From NCBI GenBank assembly GCA_904377855.1, contig CAJFGS010000011.1, positions 2,239-66,238 on the forward strand: a DNA stretch of 64,000 bases. Reading direction: 5' to 3'. Positions 43,667 through 52,944 of the stretch are shown in pieces; position 1 is the stretch's first letter, and each line of letters starts with the position of its first letter. Below the pieces are notes generated by a model, which ran no database searches, was not told the origin of the DNA, and worked only from the letters and a program-made list of their open reading frames with translations. The position numbers and the translations under genes are program-made. The DNA comes from Candidatus Avimonas merdigallinarum (GTDB lineage: Bacteria > Bacillota > Clostridia > Oscillospirales > Acutalibacteraceae).

Positions 43667-44941
43667 TTACAGGGCGGCGAGCGCCTGGCGGATATCCTCG
43701 ATGATATCGTCCGGGTTCTCGATCCCCACCGAGAAGCGGATGAGGTCGGGGGTGACGCCGGCCTCCGCCAGCTGCTCGTCGGTCATCTGCCGATGGGTGG
43801 TGCTGGCCGGGTGGAGCACGCTGGTGCGCAGATCCGCCACATGGATGACGATCTGCGCCAGCTTCAGGTTCTCCATAAACCTGCAGGCCGCTTCCCGCCC
43901 GCCTTTCACACCGAAGGAAACCACGCCGCAGGTGCCGGACGGCATGTATTTCTGGGCCAGGGCATGGTATTTGTTATCCGGCAGGCCGGGATAGCTTACC
44001 CAGGAGACCTTCTCGTGCTGCTGCAGGTACTCCGCCACCTTCTGCGCGTTGGAGCAGTGCCGTTCCATGCGCAGGAATAGGGTGTCGATCCCCTGGCTGA
44101 GCAGGAAAGCGTTCTGCGGGCTGGGGGTGACGCCGAGATCCCGCATCAGGTGGGTGCGGCATTTGGTGATATAGGCCGCCTTGCCGAACGCTTCGGTGTA
44201 GGTCAGCCCGTGATAGGTTTCGTCCGGGGTGGTCAGGCCAGGGAACTTGTCGTTCTGCGTCCAGTCGAAGCTGCCGCTGTCCACCACGACGCCGCCCAGC
44301 GCGGTGGCGTGGCCGTCCAGATACTTCGAGGTGGAATGGGTGACGATATCCGCGCCGAATTCAAACGGGCGGCAGTTCACCGGGGTGGGGAAGGTGTTGT
44401 CCACAATCAGCGGCACGCCGTGGGCGTGGGCCGCGCGGGCATACATCTCGATGTCCAACACGCACAGGCCGGGGTTGGACAGCGTTTCCCCGAACACCAG
44501 CTTGGTATTCGGGCGGAAGGCGGCGTTCAGAGTTTCCTCGTCCGCATCCGGATCCACGAAGGTCACGTCGATCCCCATTTCCCGCAGGGTTTTGTTGAAC
44601 AGGTTGAAGGTGCCGCCGTAAATCGCCACGGCGCTGACGATGTGATCCCCGCTGTGGGCGATGTTCAGCACCGAGACCAGGGATGCGGCCTGCCCGGCGG
44701 AGGTCAGCAGCGCGCCGACACCGCCTTCCAGCGCGGCGATCTTCGCTTCCACGGCGCTGGTGGTCGGGTTGGAGAGGCGGGTATAGAAATCCCCGCTGAT
44801 TTTCAGGTCGAACAGGCCGCCCAGGGTCTGGGCGCTGTCATACCGGAAGGTGGTGCTCTGCACGATCGGGAGCACGCGGGGCTCGCCGTTCTTGGGCTTC
44901 CAGCCTTCCTGGATGCATTTGGTGTCGATATGCCATTCCAT
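43667..44941 (-). CDS. metY: O-acetylhomoserine (thiol)-lyase, PLP-dependent
   Basis: Makes homocysteine (or cysteine, in relatives with O-acetylserine activity) from the acetylated amino acid and sulfide. The 424 residues are of the Cys/Met-metabolism PLP family; the PLP lysine is K206 in HSTSKYLDGH, and FYTRLSNPT (about 52-60) and the late SVGIENPDDIIEDI are diagnostic of the MetY group. ATG 44941 is preceded by AGGAGGTAATCATC. It begins 63 bases after serS with no terminator between, so it is expressed from the serine T-box leader. That is an unexpected control for a sulfhydrylase. Confidence 0.92.
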   Translation of the reverse strand: MEWHIDTKCIQEGWKPKNGEPRVLPIVQSTTFRYDSAQTLGGLFDLKISGDFYTRLSNPTTSAVEAKIAALEGGVGALLTSAGQAASLVSVLNIAHSGDHIVSAVAIYGGTFNLFNKTLREMGIDVTFVDPDADEETLNAAFRPNTKLVFGETLSNPGLCVLDIEMYARAAHAHGVPLIVDNTFPTPVNCRPFEFGADIVTHSTSKYLDGHATALGGVVVDSGSFDWTQNDKFPGLTTPDETYHGLTYTEAFGKAAYITKCRTHLMRDLGVTPSPQNAFLLSQGIDTLFLRMERHCSNAQKVAEYLQQHEKVSWVSYPGLPDNKYHALAQKYMPSGTCGVVSFGVKGGREAACRFMENLKLAQIVIHVADLRTSVLHPASTTHRQMTDEQLAEAGVTPDLIRFSVGIENPDDIIEDIRQALAAL

Positions 44942-45004
44942 GATGATTACCTCCTGATTCCGCGCCGGGTGAAAGGGAACCGGCGCTGGCGTTGCATTGT
45001 GCGG

Positions 45005-46282
45005 TCAGCCGATGTGGTCCTTGCCGCCCATGTACATCTGCAGCGGGGCCGGGATGCGGATAGTGCCGTCCGCCTGCAGGTTGTTTTCCAGGAACGCTAT
45101 CAGCATCCGGGGCGGGGCGACCACGGTGTTGTTGAGGGTGTGGGGGAACCAGGTCCCCTTCTCGCCGCGGACCCGGATCCCCAGCCGGCGGGCCTGCGCG
45201 TCCCCGAGGTTGGAGCAGCTGCCCACCTCGAAATACTTCTTCTGGCGGGGGGACCAGGCCTCCACGTCGATGCTCTTGACCTTCAGATCGGCCAGGTCGC
45301 CGGAGCAGCATTCCAGGGTGCGCACCGGGATGTCCAGCGAGCGGAAGAAATCCACCGTATTGGTGTACAGCTTTTTGAACCAGTCCATGCTCTCTTCCGG
45401 GCGGCAGACCACGATCATTTCCTGCTTTTCAAACTGATGGATGCGGTATACGCCCCGTTCCTCGATCCCGTGGGCGCCCACCTCCTTGCGGAAGCAGGGG
45501 GAATAGCTGGTCAGGGTCTGGGGCAGCTCGCTTTCGTCCAGCACGGTGTCGATGAATTTGCCGATCATCGAATGCTCGCTGGTGCCGATGAGGTAGAGAT
45601 CCTCCCCCTCGATTTTATACATCATCCCTTCCATTTCAGCAAAGCTCATCACGCCGGTCACCACGTCGCTGCGGATCATGAACGGGGGGATGTAATAGGT
45701 GAAGCCGCGGTCGATCATGAAATCCCGCGCATAGGAGAGGACCGCGCTGTGCAGCCGGGCGATATCCCCTTTGAGATAATAAAAGCCGTTGCCGCTGGTT
45801 TTCCGGGCGCTGTCCAGATCGATGCCGTCCAGCCGCTCCATGATGTCCACGTGGTAGGGCACCTCGAAATCCGGCACCGCCGGTTCGCCGAACCGCTCCA
45901 CCTCGACGTTTTCGCTGTCGTCCTTCCCGAGCGGGACGGAGGGGTCGATAATGTTCGGGATGACCAGCATGCGTTCCCGGATTTTAGCGGTCAGTTCGGC
46001 TTCCTTCTGCTCCAGATCGGCCAGCTCCTGCGCAATGGCGGCGACCTCCTGCTTTTTGCGCTCGGCCTCCTCCTTCATGCCGCGGCCCATGAGCCCGCCG
46101 ATTTCCTTGCTGGCGACCTTCCGTTTATTCCGTAGCGCGTCGCCCTGCGCCTTGGCCTCCCGGAACTGGCGGTCGAATTCCACCACCTCGTCCACCAGGG
46201 GCAGCTTTTCATCCTGGAATTTTTTGCGGATGTTTTCCTTCACCAGGTCGGGGTTTGTCCGCAGCAGATGCATGTCCAGCAT
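45005..46282 (-). CDS. serS: serine-tRNA ligase
   Basis: Charges tRNA-Ser (and the precursor of Sec-tRNA). The 425 residues have the N-terminal tRNA-binding coiled coil (about 30-105) and a class II core: motif 2 around GIEERGVYRIHQFEK and motif 3 around NNTVVAPPRMLIAFLENN, with FEVGSCSNLGDAQARR for serine binding. MLDMHLLRTN is the usual start, so ATG 46282 is used; ATG 46294 is directly next to AAAGGA. A T-box with a serine (UCC) specifier precedes it, so expression rises when tRNA-Ser is uncharged. Confidence 0.95.
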   Translation of the reverse strand: MLDMHLLRTNPDLVKENIRKKFQDEKLPLVDEVVEFDRQFREAKAQGDALRNKRKVASKEIGGLMGRGMKEEAERKKQEVAAIAQELADLEQKEAELTAKIRERMLVIPNIIDPSVPLGKDDSENVEVERFGEPAVPDFEVPYHVDIMERLDGIDLDSARKTSGNGFYYLKGDIARLHSAVLSYARDFMIDRGFTYYIPPFMIRSDVVTGVMSFAEMEGMMYKIEGEDLYLIGTSEHSMIGKFIDTVLDESELPQTLTSYSPCFRKEVGAHGIEERGVYRIHQFEKQEMIVVCRPEESMDWFKKLYTNTVDFFRSLDIPVRTLECCSGDLADLKVKSIDVEAWSPRQKKYFEVGSCSNLGDAQARRLGIRVRGEKGTWFPHTLNNTVVAPPRMLIAFLENNLQADGTIRIPAPLQMYMGGKDHIG

Positions 46283-46449
46283 AGCGATGACCATTCCTTT
46301 CTGAATTGGGACCTTTGCGCTTTTGGGCAGACGGCGCACCCGCCGTTCGCCCAAAAGCGCAAAAGCGGCGTTTGAAAGACAAACGATGCGTTTCGTCCTT
46401 CAAACCCTTTCCTCCTGTAATGAATCCGGCGGAAAAGCCGCGGGGAGGA

Positions 46450-46750
46450 ATAAAAAAGCGCGGAGCCCCGCCCAACCATGGGACGGAAGCCTCCGCGTTG
46501 CCACCCAATTTATCGGCGCCTGCCTGCCGCCCGTGGAGGCGGCCCGGCGCCGATCGCTTTCTCGCGCGATAAAGGGCGCAGCCCTTCCGGTTCCTCGCCG
46601 GCTGCTTGGAAAGCGGAAACGCGCTGCGCAGACCGCCGGTTTGCACCGCCCACCGGCTCTCTAAAGATCCGCCGCAGCCCTGTTCTTTCCTTCGGTGGAC
46701 AGCGGCGCTCCCTGCGCCGGCATCCGCCCCCGCATTTGCTTTTCCGAATT
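46450..46750 (-). promoter_or_regulatory. serine T-box riboswitch
   Basis: The leader carries the T-box sequence GGGTGGCAACGCGG (46508-46495, minus strand), followed by a terminator whose GCGGAG and CTCCGC arms end in TTTTTT (46457-46452). The AGAGAG bulge and GGTGGGCGGTG apical segment of stem I are at about 46660-46634. The helix GGAAAG (46690-46685) with CTTTCC (46613-46608) closes a loop holding TCC (46617-46615), a serine codon, as the probable specifier. No coding gene in 46283-46750. Confidence 0.85.
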
Positions 46751-46757
46751 CTTCCCC

Positions 46758-46786
46758 ATTGTACCCCATTTCCCCGGATATTTCAA
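46758..46786 (-). promoter_or_regulatory. promoter of the T-box-serS-metY operon
   Basis: Minus strand TTGAAA (46786-46781), 17 bases, TACAAT (46763-46758), placing the start just ahead of the T-box. Confidence 0.8.
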
Positions 46787-46817
46787 GCGGAAATTCGCAA
46801 GCCGTCCCCGTTTGCGT

Positions 46818-47318
46818 TCAGTTTGTGTTCAGGAGGTAAAAGCCGAGGTTGAGGTAGGCGGCGAACAAAACCCACAGGAAATAGGGGACCAGCAGGCAGA
46901 AGGCCGGCTTGCTGATATACCGGAAGCCGGACATGGTCAGCGTGACCAGCGCAATGAGAAGGAGCAGCCAGAAAAAGGCGGAAAGCCGCCATCCCAGCCG
47001 GAAGAAGAAAAAGGGCCAGAGGATGTTGACCACAAGCTGCAAAAGGTACATCCGCAGCACCCGGCCGCCGTCCACGTCGTTTTCGTTCCACACCAGATAG
47101 GCGGCAAAGCCCATCATCAGGTACAGGATGGTCCAGACAATGGGAAAGGCGATGGCCGGCGGTGTGAGGGGCGGCTGAATCAGGCTGTCGAACCCCTGGA
47201 TGCCGCCGAGCAGCCCGCCGACGGCCCCGGCGATCAGGGTGAGGGCTTCAAAAAAGAGGAACGCGCGCAGGGTGAAGGGATTGCGGGATTTCCCCCGCGA
47301 GGGTGAGAAGGAATACAT
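46818..47318 (-). CDS. TspO/MBR-family membrane protein
   Basis: A 166-residue protein with five helices (about 20-42, 58-78, 92-110, 115-133, 142-160), matching the tryptophan-rich sensory protein family that binds porphyrins and degrades or moves tetrapyrroles. The conserved PPLTPPAIAFPIVWTILY (about 49-66) and WNENDVDGGRVL are present. ATG 47318 is preceded by GAGG eight to nine bases away; the open frame continues further upstream, so a start at 47345 is possible. It is probably monocistronic, with cobA in the same window as the only other tetrapyrrole gene. Confidence 0.87.
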   Translation of the reverse strand: MYSFSPSRGKSRNPFTLRAFLFFEALTLIAGAVGGLLGGIQGFDSLIQPPLTPPAIAFPIVWTILYLMMGFAAYLVWNENDVDGGRVLRMYLLQLVVNILWPFFFFRLGWRLSAFFWLLLLIALVTLTMSGFRYISKPAFCLLVPYFLWVLFAAYLNLGFYLLNTN

Positions 47319-47546
47319 ACGGCAGACCTCGTTTCTCCGCCGCATACTGCCCGCCGCGGCCCCCGTTCGGCGGCGGAGGAACGGGGCCGGCCGTTCCCGT
47401 CCGGACGGCGTCCCGGCAGGCAGCGGCAATATACAGTATGCCCGCCGCCGGAAAAATATAATCGGCCTTTGGAAATGGGGACGGGCCGGACGGGCAAAAG
47501 AATGGGAAATGCGGGGCAGTAGTCCGATGCGGACACAATGGAAACA
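47319..47546. other. intergenic stretch upstream of the TspO gene
   Basis: No gene is supported. AT-rich bases near 47428-47462 may hold the TspO promoter, but no good -35/-10 pair was found. Confidence 0.25.
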
Positions 47547-47583
47547 AAAACCGCCCGCGGCCTCGCGGCTCGCGGACGGTTTT
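47547..47583 (-). terminator. terminator after the FtsX-type permease gene
   Basis: A GC-rich stem (AACCGCCCGCG with CGCGGACGGTT, one G-U pair) followed by TTTTTG on the minus strand. Confidence 0.7.
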
Positions 47584-47632
47584 CCGGCAGAAAGGGGGGC
47601 GGCGCTGACGGCCGTTCCCTTTAAAAAAGCGC

Positions 47633-50308
47633 TTACAGGTTTTCGTTTTTCAGCGCATCCACAATGTTTTCCCGGCGCACCTTGGACATGGCGTACATCA
47701 TGGTGATGAAGACAATCAGGAACACGCCGAGGATGCACAGAGCCACTTCCAGCCAGGGGATATAGAAACGCAGGCTGATGCCGAGATCCATCGAATGATG
47801 GATCCAGAAGGTGACCAGAAGGGAGAGGGGCAGGCCGTACAGCAGGGCTTTCAGGCCGTAGAAGAGGCACTCGAAATTAATCATCCGGTTGAATCCGCCG
47901 CTGGTCATCCCCACCGACTTGAGCATGGCGAATTCGCGGCGGCGGAGGTTGACGTTGGTGGAGATGGTGTTGAAGACGTTGGCGACGGTAATCAGGGTAA
48001 TCAGGGCGATAAAGCCGTAGCTGAACACGTCCACCACCAGGATCAGGTTGCGGTTGGTCTGCATGGATTCCTGTACATTGTAAAGGGAAACACTGACGTA
48101 TCCCATCTCCTGGAGCATGCTCCGGATGGCGGATTCCGCCTGCACGGCGTCCTCGGCGGTCATGACCAGCATATCCTCCCCGCGGCTGCCCTGCGGGAAT
48201 TTCCCAAACAGAGCTTCAAAGGTCCCTTCCGGCAGGACAATCGAAAAGGAATCGGGCCGCGTCTGATAGCTTTCCACCCCGAGCGGCGCTTTGTCGGCCG
48301 CCGTGTCCAGGGTCAGCGCCGCCTGGGCGGTCTCCCCGGGGAGCAGGTCGGTGGATTCGCCGCTGTACCGGTCATAGGAATAATCGCGCAGGGTTACGCT
48401 TCCTTCGGGCAGGCGGCTGAAAAGGCGGCTGGTCGCCATGTGATCTTTCCGGTCGTAATAAATCTGCTGATCCAGCACGATGCCGCGCGGGGAGGAGGGA
48501 TCGGCGTACGCCGCCGGGTCCAGCCCCAGCGATTTTGCGTAGGCGTTAAACGCTTCCTCGCTGATGCCGAACGCGGTATAGCTCACCCAGGCGGCGCCGT
48601 CCTCGTCCAGCATGACCGCCGGCGCGCTGCCCGGCTCGTCGTCCCGGGGCTGCAGGTAGGACGGGTTGATGCACTCGGCGGGGAGGCTGACGTATCCGCC
48701 GGCGTTTTTCACCACCGCCCAGTCGTCCACTTCCTCCAGGGCGGTCAACGAACGCAGGGCGTTCTCCCTGTCCTCCTCCCGCAGGGCGTTCATCCCCATT
48801 GCCAGGTCGTAATTGCTGGAAGCGTAAACGCTGTTTACCCCGCTGTTCATGTATCCGGTAAAGGTGGAGGCGGACAGGAACAGCACGATGCTGATAACCA
48901 GGGAGAAAACGGTGGCGCGGTACCGGCGGCGGTTGCGCTTGAAATTCTTCATCGCCAGATCGCCCTCGATGCCGAAAATCTTTTTCGTCAGGCGGGAGGT
49001 TTTTACCTGCTTGCCTTTGAGCTTGATTTCCCCGGTCATCCGGATGGCTTCAATCGGGGAGACACGGGCGGCCCGGCGGGAGGGGATCCAGGCGGAGATA
49101 AGCACCGTGAGGAAACCGACCAGCGCCGCAATGACAACGGAGGGGACCGAGACCGAAAAGGTGAAAATAAGCTGCCCGTCCACCGTGCTGCCGGCAAAGG
49201 AAGCCAGCACGTCCCGCAGGAGGTAGAGGGTGACGCCGATGCCGCCCACGCCGGAAAGCAGCCCGAGGGGGATGCCGATTAAGCTGATAAAGCCGGCTTC
49301 AAAAAATACCGAATTGCGGATCTGCCGGGAGGTGGCGCCCACGCCGGCGAGCATGCCGAACTGCTTGGAACGCTCGCTGACCGAGATGGCGAAGGCGTTG
49401 TAGATGAGGGAGATCGACCCGACCATGATCAGCACAATCAGGATGGCCGCCATGTTGTACAGCACCGCGTTGAAGCCGGAATTATCGCCCACCCCCATGA
49501 AGTCGAGCAGATCGCCGTGCAGGGAGGAGGTGGCGGTATCCGCCAGGCCGTTGTCGGCGAGCAGGCTTTCGGCCAGGCCGACCGCTTCCCGTGCATTTTT
49601 GGCGGTGAACGGCATGATGACCGAATCGCCGGGGGAAAGGGAGGCGGGCTCCAACGCGGAGATCAGGGTATAGCCGGGGGCGGAATATCCTTCAAACTCC
49701 GGCCGCTCGACGATGCCGACCACCGTATATGTGCGGGTTTCGCGGATGCGCAGGGTTTCCGTAAAATCCTCCGGCCAGTAGCCGTTTGCCTGCCCCAGCT
49801 TTCCCGCGCCCTCCTCGCCCGCGATGTACCGGTCTCCGATTTCGAGGGTCAGGGTGTCGCCTACGGCAAGATTCACCCCGCCGTTTTGGAAAAGGTGCTC
49901 CGGCACCGCGATTTCGCCGGCGTTCTGGGGCAGGCGGCCGGAGATGAGCCGCACCCCGTACAGCACGATCGCGTCCGCGTCCAATTCTTCGATATACAGA
50001 TACGGCTTGCTGGTGTTGAGCGGGTTTTCCAGCGGGGCATAGCCGACCTCGTGCCGGATCCCCGTTTGGTCCAGCTTTGCGTTCTCCGCCTCGGCCTGGG
50101 CCACGGAGTAGGGGATCCCGTCCAGCGAGGCCTGCCAGGGGCCGGCCTGGTTGATTTCATAGTTTACCATGGTCTGCTGCATGCTGGAGACGAAGGTGGT
50201 CACCGCGGTGATCATCGCCACCGACAGGATGACGCCGATGACGGTGACGATGGTGCGGGTTTTGTTTTTCTTCAGGGTTTTGAGGGTGACCTTATTCACG
50301 ATGTTCAT
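47633..50308 (-). CDS. ABC transporter permease with two FtsX domains
   Basis: An 891-residue permease: helix 1 (about 18-40), a large external domain (about 45-270), three helices (about 285-410), a cytoplasmic link, helix 5 (about 475-497), a second external domain (about 500-755) and three final helices. This two-unit FtsX/MacB form is used by peptide- or lipid-handling mechanotransmission transporters in Firmicutes. GASVAKQFGML-type wording (SERSKQFGMLAGVGAT) and RRREFAMLKSVGMT mark the two FtsX domains. It overlaps the ATPase gene by four bases. With the nearby kinase and regulator it probably forms a stress-response module against cell-envelope peptides. Confidence 0.9.
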   Translation of the reverse strand: MNIVNKVTLKTLKKNKTRTIVTVIGVILSVAMITAVTTFVSSMQQTMVNYEINQAGPWQASLDGIPYSVAQAEAENAKLDQTGIRHEVGYAPLENPLNTSKPYLYIEELDADAIVLYGVRLISGRLPQNAGEIAVPEHLFQNGGVNLAVGDTLTLEIGDRYIAGEEGAGKLGQANGYWPEDFTETLRIRETRTYTVVGIVERPEFEGYSAPGYTLISALEPASLSPGDSVIMPFTAKNAREAVGLAESLLADNGLADTATSSLHGDLLDFMGVGDNSGFNAVLYNMAAILIVLIMVGSISLIYNAFAISVSERSKQFGMLAGVGATSRQIRNSVFFEAGFISLIGIPLGLLSGVGGIGVTLYLLRDVLASFAGSTVDGQLIFTFSVSVPSVVIAALVGFLTVLISAWIPSRRAARVSPIEAIRMTGEIKLKGKQVKTSRLTKKIFGIEGDLAMKNFKRNRRRYRATVFSLVISIVLFLSASTFTGYMNSGVNSVYASSNYDLAMGMNALREEDRENALRSLTALEEVDDWAVVKNAGGYVSLPAECINPSYLQPRDDEPGSAPAVMLDEDGAAWVSYTAFGISEEAFNAYAKSLGLDPAAYADPSSPRGIVLDQQIYYDRKDHMATSRLFSRLPEGSVTLRDYSYDRYSGESTDLLPGETAQAALTLDTAADKAPLGVESYQTRPDSFSIVLPEGTFEALFGKFPQGSRGEDMLVMTAEDAVQAESAIRSMLQEMGYVSVSLYNVQESMQTNRNLILVVDVFSYGFIALITLITVANVFNTISTNVNLRRREFAMLKSVGMTSGGFNRMINFECLFYGLKALLYGLPLSLLVTFWIHHSMDLGISLRFYIPWLEVALCILGVFLIVFITMMYAMSKVRRENIVDALKNENL

Positions 50309-50997
50309 ACGGTCAGCACCTCGTCTTTGGCGATGCGGCCGTCCTCGATGCTGATGACCCGATCGGCCTGCAGGGCAATGCTCTCGTCATGGGTGATGAC
50401 GATCAGGGTCTGGCCGTATTTCTTGTTGTAGAGCTTGAGCAGGTTCATAATCTCGGCGCTGCTCCGGCTGTCCAGGTTGCCGGTGGGCTCGTCCGCCAGC
50501 ACCAGGGCGGGGGAGTTGATGAGCGCCCGGCCGATGGACACCCGCTGCTGCTGCCCGCCGGAGAGCTCGTTGGGCAGATGGCTTATCCGCTGGGTCAGCC
50601 CCAGGGTGTTCAGCAGTTCCCGCAGGTGGGCGGCGTCCACCTTCCGCCCGTCCAGCAGGAGGGGGAGGGTGATGTTTTCCTCCACGTTCAGCACCGGAAT
50701 CAGGTTGTAAAACTGATAGATAAGCCCGATCTGCCGGCGGCGGAATATCGCAAGCTGGGTGTTGTTCAGGGTGTACATGTCGGTATCCTCCACGTACACC
50801 TTGCCGGAGGTCGGCTTATCCACGCCGCCCAGTATGTGCAGGAGGGTGGACTTCCCCGAGCCGGACGGCCCGATAATGGAGAGGAATTCGCCCTTCTGCA
50901 CCGAGAAGGAAACGTCGTTTAACGCATGCACGGCGGTTTCCCCTTTCCCGTATACCTTGCACAGATGTTCTACCCGAAGAATTTCCATAGGGATCAT
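50305..50997 (-). CDS. ABC transporter ATPase (MacB/LolD type)
   Basis: A 230-residue ATPase partner of the FtsX permease. Walker [10 protein letters not shown] (about 43-51), Q-loop [16 protein letters not shown], signature LSGGQQQR (about 147), Walker [13 protein letters not shown] (about 165-176) and the H-loop THDE are all intact. The EPTGNLDS wording and [16 protein letters not shown] are typical of the MacB/LolD group. ATG 50997 is near AAAGGA (three bases); ATG 50988 is the alternative. Upstream lie a weak promoter and repeated GTGAC half-sites. Confidence 0.92.
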   Translation of the reverse strand: MIPMEILRVEHLCKVYGKGETAVHALNDVSFSVQKGEFLSIIGPSGSGKSTLLHILGGVDKPTSGKVYVEDTDMYTLNNTQLAIFRRRQIGLIYQFYNLIPVLNVEENITLPLLLDGRKVDAAHLRELLNTLGLTQRISHLPNELSGGQQQRVSIGRALINSPALVLADEPTGNLDSRSSAEIMNLLKLYNKKYGQTLIVITHDESIALQADRVISIEDGRIAKDEVLTV

Positions 50998-51063
50998 TCG
51001 TCCTTTCCGGCGGGCCGGGTATTTTGGCTTGGCAGCCCCGGCCGCCTTTCGGTTTACAAGCAT

Positions 51064-51118
51064 AGTATAGCCGGGCGGAGTGACGTCTCGGTGACCGGGA
51101 GAATGACAATCCCGTCAC
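51064..51118 (-). promoter_or_regulatory. ABC operon promoter with candidate response-regulator sites
   Basis: The minus-strand -10 is TATACT (51069-51064) with no usable -35. Over and above the -35 position GTGAC (plus-strand reading) occurs at 51080-51084 and 51091-51095, and ATGAC at 51103-51107, spaced 11 and 12 bases, plus an opposite GTCAC at 51114-51118. One-turn direct repeats by a poor -35 fit activation by an OmpR-type regulator, such as the one encoded at 52945-53646. Confidence 0.55.
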
Positions 51119-51237
51119 ATTCCGGCGGGCAGGGGGTGACAGCGGAAACCTCCGGTGCTATGATGGAGAAAGCCGGGGGCAGCGGCGGCACGGCGGCTTT
51201 CCCCGGCGGAAGCAAACAGCAGAAAGAAGGAAAAGGG

Positions 51238-51807
51238 ATGAAGCTTCGCCTGGCATCCCCGGCGGACAGCGACGCGCTGCGGGAAATTTATGCCCAGTAT
51301 ATCGATACGCCGGTCACCTTTGAATACGCCCTTCCCTCGCGGGAGGAATTCGCCCGGCGGGTGGAGACCATATCGGCGGATTATCCGTACCTTGTCTGCG
51401 AACAGGAGGAGGAAATCGTCGGGTATGCCTATGCGCACCGGCAAATGGAGCGGGCGGCCTATCAGTGGAATGCGGAGCTTTCCATCTACATCGACCGGGA
51501 ACACACCTCCCGGGGCCTTGGGAAAACGCTGGCCGGCGCTCTGCTGGAACTGCTCCGGCGGCAGGGGGTAAAAACCGTGTACAGCGGCGCTACCCTGCCC
51601 AATGCCCGCAGCGAGGGCCTCCATGCATCCCTGGGCTTCCGGCGCCTGGGAGTTTACCGCCGCACGGGGTATAAATGTGGAAAATGGCATGACGTGGCCT
51701 GGTTCGAAAAGGCGATCGCCCCGTATGAGCCGGCGCCGGCGCCCGTCCGCTCCCTGCGGGAGATGCCGGAGGAGGTTGTCTGCCGCGTGCTGTCGGGGCA
51801 GGGATAA
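51238..51807 (+). CDS. phosphinothricin-type GNAT acetyltransferase
   Basis: A 189-residue acetyltransferase of the Pat/bar/YwnH group. Motifs: YIDTPVTFEYALPSREEF (about 19-36), the acetyl-CoA loop SIYIDREHTSRGLGKTLAGA (about 82-101), and LGFRRLGVYRRTGYKCGKWHDVAWFEK (about 133-159), the usual end of this group. Members acetylate phosphinothricin or methionine sulfone/sulfoximine-like amines. It stands between and opposite to the ABC genes and the kinase gene, sharing upstream DNA with the ABC operon. ATG 51238 has AAGGA seven bases upstream. Its C-terminal 25 residues are an add-on. Confidence 0.87.
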   Translation: MKLRLASPADSDALREIYAQYIDTPVTFEYALPSREEFARRVETISADYPYLVCEQEEEIVGYAYAHRQMERAAYQWNAELSIYIDREHTSRGLGKTLAGALLELLRRQGVKTVYSGATLPNARSEGLHASLGFRRLGVYRRTGYKCGKWHDVAWFEKAIAPYEPAPAPVRSLREMPEEVVCRVLSGQG

Positions 51808-51848
51808 CCGCCCCGTCGGGACGGCGGGCGGGGGATCGGCAGGCCCGG

Positions 51849-52862
51849 TCAAATCACGGTTTTGTACATCCGGATGCAGAAGGCGGTCCCCTGGCCGGGG
51901 GCGCTGGATACCGAAATCTCCCCGTTCTGCTGGGCCAGGATGCTCTTGGCCATGGCCAGGCCGATGCCGACGCTGTCCGCCGCCGCGTTTTTCCCCCGGT
52001 AAAAGCGGGTGAAGATATGGGGGAGGTCCGTTTTGTCGATCCCTTCCCCCGTGTCGGAAATGCGGATTTCCGCGAAAATCGGGTTGTCGCTCCATTCCGC
52101 CCGGACTTCGCCCCCGGCCGGCGTGTGCTCCATGCAGTTTTTCATCACGTTCAGCAGCGCTTCCGCCGTCCAGGAGAGATCCCCCGAAAAGGCGGCTTCG
52201 TCCGGCCCCTCCAGCCGGAGGGCCTGCCCCTTGAGCTCCATCGGGATGCGCAGCGGGGCGGCGGCCTTTTCCACCGCTTCCCGCAGCCGGAACGGTTCCC
52301 GCTTCATCGCCACCGCCCCCACGTCCAGCTTGGACAGCTTGAGCAGGGAGGATACCAGCCACTGGATCCGCTCCAGCTGGGCGAGCAGCCGGGCGGTGAA
52401 TTCCTCCCGCTTGCCGGCGGGGAGGCTTTCGTCCCGCAGGAAGTCGGCCATCATCATCATGGAGGTGAGGGGCGTTTTCAGCTGATGGGAGATATCCGAC
52501 ATCGCGTCCGCCAGCTGGATTTTTTCCCGCCGCAGCTTTTCGTTGTATTCCGCCAGCCGGGTGGTCACCTTGTAAATCTCGTTTTTCAGGATGCTGAGTT
52601 CCCCTTCGGCGTTGTCCCGCACGTCCAGCTCGTATTCCCCGGCGTTAATCCGGGCGAGGTAGTCGGACAGCCGGCTTATCTGCCGGTACTTCCAGTATTG
52701 GAAAAGGAACGCGGCCGCCGCCACCGCCAGCGCGGACAGGAAGGCGGCCAGGGCCGCCCCCGCCCCGCCGAGGATCCCCCCGAGCAGGGCGGCCGCCGCG
52801 CAGAGGACGAGCAGCGCGCCCGAAAAAATGCGGATTTCCAGATTGCGAAGAAAAGAAAACAT
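51849..52862 (-). CDS. histidine kinase, short-loop intramembrane-sensing type
   Basis: A 337-residue kinase. Two helices (about 9-31 and 34-56) are joined by almost no loop, so there is no external sensor; kinases like BceS work this way, taking their signal from a partner ABC transporter. A HAMP-like segment follows, then the phosphoacceptor H126 in SDISHQLKTPLTS, and the ATPase boxes N (NCMEHT), G1 (SDTGEGI), F (FTRFYRG) and G2 (GIGLAMA). It follows the response regulator by 82 bases. The FtsX transporter two genes away is its likely partner. Confidence 0.9.
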   Translation of the reverse strand: MFSFLRNLEIRIFSGALLVLCAAAALLGGILGGAGAALAAFLSALAVAAAAFLFQYWKYRQISRLSDYLARINAGEYELDVRDNAEGELSILKNEIYKVTTRLAEYNEKLRREKIQLADAMSDISHQLKTPLTSMMMMADFLRDESLPAGKREEFTARLLAQLERIQWLVSSLLKLSKLDVGAVAMKREPFRLREAVEKAAAPLRIPMELKGQALRLEGPDEAAFSGDLSWTAEALLNVMKNCMEHTPAGGEVRAEWSDNPIFAEIRISDTGEGIDKTDLPHIFTRFYRGKNAAADSVGIGLAMAKSILAQQNGEISVSSAPGQGTAFCIRMYKTVI

Positions 52863-52944
52863 GGCTTGACCAGTCCTTCCTCTTGAGATGCCTTCCCATT
52901 CGGCCGGGCCGCCCGGCTGGATGCGGCCGCGGCCCGCCCCGCGT

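Noticed and set aside
44150-46135. A 661-codon plus-strand open frame over metY and serS
   Set aside because: It is antisense to two clear enzymes in one operon and has no ribosome site.
46209-46769. A 186-codon open frame in the serS leader
   Set aside because: The region is explained by the promoter, T-box and terminator; the frame has no ribosome site.
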